DNA from: UBA7692 sp964650845
GTDB taxonomy: Bacteria; Bacteroidota; Bacteroidia; Chitinophagales; LD1
Assembly (NCBI GenBank): GCA_964650845.1
Contig: CAZYXR010000059.1
Span: 1 to 18,733 of the forward strand
Length of the DNA stretch: 18,733 nt
Direction: 5' to 3'
The notes below the pieces were generated by a model, which had not been told where the DNA came from, made no database searches, and saw only the letters and a list, made by a program, of their open reading frames with translations. Position numbers and translations under genes: made by a program. Positions 14,088-18,733 of the stretch are shown here, piece after piece; position 1 is the stretch's first letter, and each line of letters opens with the position of its first letter.

Positions 14088-15119
14088 TTATACCGCGCTT
14101 TCAAATTGCTTTAAAAACCTTACATCATTTTCAAAAAACAAACGCAGGTCGTTGATGCGGTATTTCAGCATAGTGATACGCTCGATACCCATGCCGAATG
14201 CGAAGCCTGTATAAACTTCAGGGTCAATTTTGCAGTTTTCTAACACGGCAGGATCCACCATGCCGCAACCACCAATTTCTACCCAGCCACTTTGTTTGCA
14301 CACCGGGCAGCCCTTTTGGTTGCATACAAAACAACTAATGTCCATTTCGGCACTTGGTTCGGTAAACGGAAAAAAAGATGGGCGAAAACGCACTTGCACA
14401 TCTTTGCCAAACATTTCTTGAGCGAAATAAAGCATGGTTTGTTTAAGGTCGGCAAACGAAACATCTTTATCAATATACAAACCTTCTACTTGATGAAATG
14501 TGCAATGCGCACGTGCCGAAATTGTTTCGTTGCGATACACGCGCCCGGGGCAAATAATTCTGATGGGTGGTTTTTGTTGTTCCATCACCCTTATCTGTAC
14601 CGTAGAGGTTTGCGAGCGCAACACATGCACTTTGTCTGTAAGAAAGAAAGTATCCTGCATATCGCGCGCAGGGTGGTCTTCGGGTGTGTTTAGTGCAGTA
14701 AAATTGTGCCAGTCGTCTTCAATTTCGGGTCCTTCGGCAACGGTGAAACCTATTCGGCTAAAAATGTCAATCATCTTGTTGCGAATAATGCTCATAGGAT
14801 GGCGAGTGCCTACTTTAAAAGTATAAGCAGGGGCGGTAACATCTACCGTTGAAGTACTTTGCTTTTTGATATCGCCTTCAAGGTTTTGTTTTAGGGTTTC
14901 GTATTTCAGTTCGGCCTCGGTTTTCAAGGTGTTCATTAGTTGGCCGTATTCTTTTTTGCGGTCGGCTGGTAATTGAGCCATTGCGCCAAACAGGTCTTTC
15001 AAAACATTTTTGCTCCCCAAATACTGAATTCGGAATTGCTCCAAATTTTCGGCATTAGTAGGTTGCGCTTGTTTTATTTCTTCTAAGATGGAATTGGCTT
15101 TATCGAATACTTCTTGCAT
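14088..15119 (-). CDS. pheS: Phenylalanyl-tRNA synthetase alpha subunit
   Basis: A 343-residue PheS, the catalytic subunit of the alpha2-beta2 class II synthetase that charges tRNA-Phe. An N-terminal coiled-coil (about 1-85) is followed by the catalytic core: HPMSIIRNKMIDIF (107-120), motif 2 PGRVYRNETISARAHCTFHQVEG (191-213), TEPSAEMDISCFVC (253-266) and motif 3 GFAFGMGIERITML (305-318). Ala307 is at the para-substituted-Phe specificity position. Cys263, 266, 271 and 274 form a CxxC-x4-CxxC knuckle seen in many bacterial PheS. The frame is open to 15191 without an ATG; a TTG at 15164 is possible, but the ATG at 15119 places the RIQYLG motif at residue 30, as in the usual family length. No pheT is adjacent. 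Confidence 0.94.
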   Translation of the reverse strand: MQEVFDKANSILEEIKQAQPTNAENLEQFRIQYLGSKNVLKDLFGAMAQLPADRKKEYGQLMNTLKTEAELKYETLKQNLEGDIKKQSTSTVDVTAPAYTFKVGTRHPMSIIRNKMIDIFSRIGFTVAEGPEIEDDWHNFTALNTPEDHPARDMQDTFFLTDKVHVLRSQTSTVQIRVMEQQKPPIRIICPGRVYRNETISARAHCTFHQVEGLYIDKDVSFADLKQTMLYFAQEMFGKDVQVRFRPSFFPFTEPSAEMDISCFVCNQKGCPVCKQSGWVEIGGCGMVDPAVLENCKIDPEVYTGFAFGMGIERITMLKYRINDLRLFFENDVRFLKQFESAV

Positions 15120-15202
15120 AAGTGGGTGCAAATGTCCATGAAATTTTTCATTCAATATAGTCAAGTTTTCAATGATTAGTTCATTGGCTTAATGCTGCAA
15201 GG

Positions 15203-15232
15203 TTGAGTATATTTCATACGGAGGTAATTTTA
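15203..15232 (+). promoter_or_regulatory. Putative promoter of the HAD phosphatase gene
   Basis: TTG at 15203-15205 and TAATTTTA at 15225-15232 are 19 bp apart, approximating the Bacteroidota -33 TTTG / -7 TAnnTTTG arrangement with one mismatch in each. The leader to the ATG at 15281 would be about 40 nt. Confidence 0.3.
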
Positions 15233-15280
15233 AAAAACAGTGTGCTAAATATAAAACCCTTGGCTTTCTTTACCATCGAA

Positions 15281-15841
15281 ATGAAACTTCCTTTTACAGT
15301 AGATAAAACCTGGACACTTTTTTTAGACAGAGATGGTGTCATCAACTTGCATTATCCAAACGATTATGTGAAGCATTGGAACGAATTTATTTTTCTTGAA
15401 AATGCAGTATCGGCAATCTGTAATCTTTCGCGTTTTTTTAAAAGAGTAATAGTTGTTACCAATCAGCAGGGTGTGGGGAAAGGCCTGATGACACAACAGG
15501 ATTTAGATTTTATACACGAAGAAATGCGCAAAGAAATTCGTAAGCACGGTGGTAATATACATGCGGTGTATGCTGCCACAGGCTTGGCTGCGCCCGAAAA
15601 TAAGCTGCGAAAGCCCGATACAGGAATGGCCATTCAGGCAACCAAAGATTTTGAAGGGTTAGATTTGCATAAAAGCATTATGGTGGGCGATTCTATTACC
15701 GATTTGCAGTTTGGCAGAAATGCCGGTATGAAAACGATTTTTGTTGGCAACATCAACGATTTAGACACATCGCTTCAGCACTTTGCCGATGCAAGTATTA
15801 CGAGCCTGCATGAATTGGCAGTGATGATAAAAGTCGGTTAG
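15281..15841 (+). CDS. HAD-superfamily phosphatase (HisB-N/GmhB-like)
   Basis: A 186-residue HAD phosphatase resembling the histidinol-phosphatase/heptose-bisphosphatase (HisB-N, GmhB) group. Motif I is FLDRDGVIN with nucleophile Asp16 and Asp18; motif II is VVTNQQGVGKG (58-68, Thr60); the RKPDTGM lysine is Lys111; motif IV is VGDSITD (Asp137, Asp141). The segment YAATGLAAPENKLRKP has none of the Cys/His zinc ligands usual in GmhB and HisB-N, so the exact substrate is doubtful. The ATG at 15281 is preferred; an upstream TTG at 15203 coincides with the putative promoter. It is divergent from pheS and its TAG stop overlaps the thiolase stop on the other strand (15838-15841). Confidence 0.83.
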   Translation: MKLPFTVDKTWTLFLDRDGVINLHYPNDYVKHWNEFIFLENAVSAICNLSRFFKRVIVVTNQQGVGKGLMTQQDLDFIHEEMRKEIRKHGGNIHAVYAATGLAAPENKLRKPDTGMAIQATKDFEGLDLHKSIMVGDSITDLQFGRNAGMKTIFVGNINDLDTSLQHFADASITSLHELAVMIKVG

Positions 15842-17035
15842 GCTTTTTCGTAAACCACAGCCATGCCTTGCCCCACACCAATGCACATGGTAGCAAGTGC
15901 ATAACGAACATTTGTTCTGCGCTTCATTTCGTGCAATAAAGTGGCAGAAATGCGAACGCCCGAGCAGCCCAGCGGATGACCAATGGCAATGGAACCGCCA
16001 TTTACATTTACAATTTCAGGATTCAATTGTAAATCTTGAATGCAGGCCAATGATTGCGATGCAAAGGCTTCGTTTAGTTCCACCAAACCAATATCGTTTA
16101 TTAAAATACCCGCTCGCTGTAAAGCTTTTTGTGTGGCAGGCACTGGGCCAATGCCCATGTATGCTGGCTCTACGCCAACTGCGGCCGTAGCAGCAATACG
16201 TGCAAACGGTTGAAGGTTGTAGTGTTTTACTACATCTTCGCTTACTACAATCGCTGCTGCTGCACCATCGTTTATACCCGATGAGTTTCCGGCAGTTACG
16301 CTTCCGTCTTTTGTGAATGCAGGTTTTAGTTTTGCCAAATCTGCTATTGATGTAGTGCGGGGATGCTCATCTTTTTCAAACAGCACTTTTCCGCTTTTGC
16401 CTTTGTCTATTTCAACTGCTACTATTTCGTTGCCGAGTTTACCGGTAGTGTGTGCTGCCTCGTATTTTTGTTGCGATGCTAAGGCAAAAGCATCTTGTGC
16501 TTCGCGAGATATTTTCCATTTGCTTGCAACATTTTCGGCTGTTTCGCCCATTGCAAAAGTTACTTCTTTAGAAAATGCTTTGTTGGTAAAGCGCCAGCCC
16601 ATAGTAGTGTCGAACATTTGTTGGGCACGGTCAAAAGCATTCGCAGCTTTACTTAATACATACGGAGCACGGCTCATGCTTTCTACACCACCGGCAATAT
16701 ACACTTCGCCATTGCCGCTTTGAATGCTACGCGCTGCATCGGCAATAGATTGCAAGCCCGATGCACAAAGGCGATTCACGGTAACACCGCCAATACTTTG
16801 CGGCAAACCAGCCAGCAGCACTGCCATTCGCGCCACATTGCGGTTGTCTTCGCCACTTTGATTTGCTGCGCCAAAAATTACATCCTCAATTTNNNNNNNN
16901 NNCGAGCCAAGGGTTGCGGGCTACAATTGCTTTTAATACATGTGCAGCTAAATCATCGGGGCGCAGGGTGCTTAGTGCGCCATTAAATTTACCTACGGGC
17001 GAGCGTAGAATATCTATGATGTATGCTTGTTTCAT
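15838..17035 (-). CDS. Acetyl-CoA acyltransferase (thiolase, PcaF/PaaJ-like), interrupted by an assembly gap
   Basis: A thiolase of about 398 residues. The N-terminus MKQAYIIDILRSPVGKFNGAL is encoded from the ATG at 17035; the rest continues after 10 Ns at 16893-16902. The frame breaks by one base across the gap (1198 bp from start to stop). Active-site residues, numbered as if the gap is 9 bases, are Cys90 (NRLCASG), His353 (GHPLG) and Cys384 (CIGVGQG); NEAFA and AGNSSGINDGAAA are also present. Motifs such as GEDNRNVARMA and FDTTMGWRF resemble PcaF/PaaJ 3-oxoadipyl-CoA thiolases, but acetyl-CoA acetyltransferase activity is equally possible. With the 3-hydroxyacyl-CoA dehydrogenase it could form the last two steps of a beta-oxidation-type route. 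It starts 28 nt after the purQ stop, probably in one operon. A start at 16836 would be an internal methionine. Confidence 0.9.
16893..16902. other. Assembly gap (10 Ns)
   Basis: Ten unknown bases inside the thiolase gene. The flanking codons read N-P-W-L-(GNN) and (NAA)-I-E-D-V. Nine missing bases would restore the frame and leave four residues between Leu and Ile, as in PaaJ-type thiolases. The length of ten is therefore probably an arbitrary placeholder and not evidence of a frameshift in the organism. Confidence 0.95.
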
Positions 17036-17063
17036 TTTTATAAAAGAATTGTTGGGCGAAGAA

Positions 17064-17765
17064 TTACACCAATACTGCCGAAAGTAAACTTTCGAACAAA
17101 ACCTTGCCATCGGTATTGCCCATTGCCAGCTCCGAAGCGCGCTCGGGATGCGGCATCATGCCAAATACATTTCGGCTCGCATTGGTAATTCCGGCTATGT
17201 TATCTAATGAGCCATTCGGGTTAGCCTCGGGAATGATATTGCCATTTGCATCGCAGTATTTAAAAAGAATTTGGTCGTTGGTGTATAGCTGCTGCAGTGT
17301 TGCTTCATCGCAATAGTAGCGCCCTTCGCCATGTGCAATTGGAATTTGAAGCACATCGCCTTTTTGTGTTTTTGAAGTGTATAGCGATTTATTGGTTTGC
17401 ACCGATAGAAAAACATTTTTGCAAGTGTATTTCATATTGGTGTTGCGCAATAAAGCACCGGGCAGCAAATGGCTTTCGCACAATACCTGAAACCCATTGC
17501 AAATGCCTAGCACTTTTCCACCGGCAGCTGCAAATTCAATAACAGCTTGCATTACAGGCGAAAATCTTGCAATTGCACCTGTGCGCAAATAATCGCCATA
17601 GCTGAAACCGCCCGGTAGCACAATGCAGTCATCGGTAGAAAAGTCATCTATATTGGTTTCTTTATGAAAAACTTCGCGCACTTGCGCACCCATCACATTG
17701 CCTAATACGTGGGTCATATCTTTATCGCAATTGGAACCCGGAAAAACAACAACACCAAACTTCAT
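17064..17765 (-). CDS. purQ: Phosphoribosylformylglycinamidine synthase glutaminase subunit PurQ
   Basis: A 233-residue class I glutamine amidotransferase, the glutaminase subunit of FGAM synthase in de novo purine synthesis, working with separate PurL and PurS. The N-terminus MKFGVVVFPGSNCDKD is diagnostic. The nucleophile is Cys89 in GICNGFQVL; the partner His206 and Glu208 lie in MMPHPERA. VLPGGFSYGDYLRTGAIA (49-66) and PIAHGEGRYY are also typical. The length is that of stand-alone PurQ (about 225-235), not the fused 1,200-1,300-residue PurL. No purL or purS is nearby. It is 9 nt downstream of the DUF6427-like gene and 28 nt upstream of the thiolase on the same strand. Confidence 0.96.
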   Translation of the reverse strand: MKFGVVVFPGSNCDKDMTHVLGNVMGAQVREVFHKETNIDDFSTDDCIVLPGGFSYGDYLRTGAIARFSPVMQAVIEFAAAGGKVLGICNGFQVLCESHLLPGALLRNTNMKYTCKNVFLSVQTNKSLYTSKTQKGDVLQIPIAHGEGRYYCDEATLQQLYTNDQILFKYCDANGNIIPEANPNGSLDNIAGITNASRNVFGMMPHPERASELAMGNTDGKVLFESLLSAVLV

Positions 17766-17774
17766 AAACTTATT

Positions 17775-18733
17775 TTAAATGAAAAACTGAATAAATAGAA
17801 CGCACGAAATTAGCAAACCGAAAATGAGTTCGGGTAACAAAATTCGTTTGAATGACTGCAAATACATTGCCGCCATAATGCTGAGGGGTAAACTCATAGT
17901 TATTAAATGTAAGGTGCTTTTGTGTGTTTGCATAAAAAAACTCAATACACAGAATAGCACCGAAAGCAATAAAACAGTTGTAAACTTGCGTACCTGAATA
18001 ACGCTGGAAAACAAGATGCGTGGTAGTGAAGAAAGCGATATCCCAAGCAAACTAATTGCAACGCTAATGCCTGCAATTTCTTTATTGGTAAAGTGAAATG
18101 CTACAGAGTCCACATTTTTTAAGTTCAATAAATCGCTTGGCAAAATGGCGAGTTTATCGTACCAAAAGTACCAAGTAACAACAACAAAAAGTGGTGCGCT
18201 AAACCCAAGAAAAATCATCCACCATTCGCGCAGTGAAAATGCGCGCAAAATTGCCAAGCCAATAACTGCAAACACCAGCAGCCAAAACGATGGAAAATAA
18301 AACAACATTGCAAGTGCTGCAATCCAACCCAAGTCGAAAATTTCGCCCGTGGGTTTTTCTTTGCCATACACACCAAATAGCTTTTGGATAATACGCACCG
18401 TAAAATAAAAAGCTATTAACTGAGGGCTGAGTACCGCAAATCCATTAAAGCTACATATCAATACCGTAAAAATAGCGGCAGTAGTAAACCCTTTTTGCGC
18501 AATGATTTTATTAGACGTTGTTATGAGGTTGAGAATTATGCCAATTACAAACACCAACAATAGCCCCGAAACTTTAATAAACAAGTTGGCGAAAGGCAGC
18601 TTTTCGATAGCAGTAAACAGCAAATGGCTTAGTGGCTCGGAGTGAGCGACCGCGTAATGCGTAGCCGCTGGGTGAAACCACCAATAACCTTGCAATGCCG
18701 CCAAAAGCAGCATACATAGCAAAATGGTTAATG
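17775..18733 (-). CDS. Polytopic membrane protein, DUF6427-like (5' end cut by window edge)
   Basis: A membrane protein of at least 315 residues with about ten hydrophobic segments, for example VSGLLLVFVIGIILNLIT, AALAMLFYFPSFWLLVFAVI and SLPLSIMAAMYLQ. The pattern, and a Phe-Leu-Arg-Glu-Trp-Trp loop after a long hydrophobic pair, resembles the DUF6427 family of Bacteroidota, which has no known function. The frame stays open to the window end: before the first candidate start (TTG at 18722) it reads through LTI, so the real N-terminus is probably outside. It ends 9 nt before the purQ ATG, so the genes are likely co-transcribed. Confidence 0.7.
   Translation of the reverse strand, partial: LTILLCMLLLAALQGYWWFHPAATHYAVAHSEPLSHLLFTAIEKLPFANLFIKVSGLLLVFVIGIILNLITTSNKIIAQKGFTTAAIFTVLICSFNGFAVLSPQLIAFYFTVRIIQKLFGVYGKEKPTGEIFDLGWIAALAMLFYFPSFWLLVFAVIGLAILRAFSLREWWMIFLGFSAPLFVVVTWYFWYDKLAILPSDLLNLKNVDSVAFHFTNKEIAGISVAISLLGISLSSLPRILFSSVIQVRKFTTVLLLSVLFCVLSFFMQTHKSTLHLITMSLPLSIMAAMYLQSFKRILLPELIFGLLISCVLFIQFFI

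Noticed and set aside
13862..14104. 80-residue minus-strand frame NGTGTSPNGTGTPP
   Set aside because: It begins with TTG inside the end of pheS, and the unit variants change its amino acids (Ser/Pro, Asn/Ser); no sign of selection for this frame.
13699..14214. 171-residue plus-strand frame with HSGVSLY repeats
   Set aside because: It spans the antisense of the dehydrogenase 5' end, the repeat array and the antisense of the pheS 3' end; it is open only because the 21-bp unit has no stop in any frame.

Overview
The window is about 18.7 kb of a Bacteroidota chromosome, probably Chitinophagales-like. The evidence is three cargo proteins with type IX secretion (T9SS) C-terminal sorting domains, a roughly 310-residue NusB-family protein followed by a DUF1573 protein and YajC, a leucine-dehydrogenase-type enzyme, TAnnTTTG-like promoter elements, and few Shine-Dalgarno sites. 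A run of 10 Ns at 16893-16902 inside the thiolase gene shows a draft assembly. No rRNA, tRNA, insertion sequence, prophage or CRISPR array was found. No gene-free stretch exceeds 300 bases; the longest (13829-14087, 259 bp) is mostly a tandem repeat.

Layout. (1) 2-550: 3' end of a large secreted T9SS protein, closed by a strong hairpin terminator. (2) 622-651: three DnaA-box-like 9-mers, then an operon of an UPF0173 metallo-hydrolase, parA and parB (730-3233). (3) 3350-4284: a small secreted T9SS protein and a small XRE-type regulator, divergent around a perfect 20-bp palindrome. (4) 4341-6128: a half-size ABC exporter on the minus strand. (5) 6246-9252: plus-strand cluster of leucine dehydrogenase, nusB, a DUF1573 lipoprotein and yajC. 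(6) 9309-12894: a tightly coupled minus-strand trio, mnmA, a lipoprotein of unknown function and a T9SS subtilase, joined by two ATGA overlaps. (7) 12980-15119: 3-hydroxyacyl-CoA dehydrogenase and pheS, separated by nine copies of a 21-bp repeat. (8) 15281-15841: a HAD phosphatase on the plus strand, tail to tail with the thiolase. (9) 15838-18733: thiolase, purQ and a DUF6427-like membrane protein cut by the window edge.

Functionally this is mostly housekeeping: chromosome partitioning, branched-chain amino acid and acyl-CoA metabolism, translation (pheS, mnmA), purine synthesis, transcription antitermination, protein export, and surface or secreted proteins. The unusual content is non-coding: a 21-bp minisatellite, a set of degenerate tracts with 7-bp periodicity (two of them forming the signal-peptide coding regions of neighbouring exported proteins), the palindromic operator candidate, and a DnaA-box-like cluster beside parAB. 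No clearly new multi-gene system is evident.
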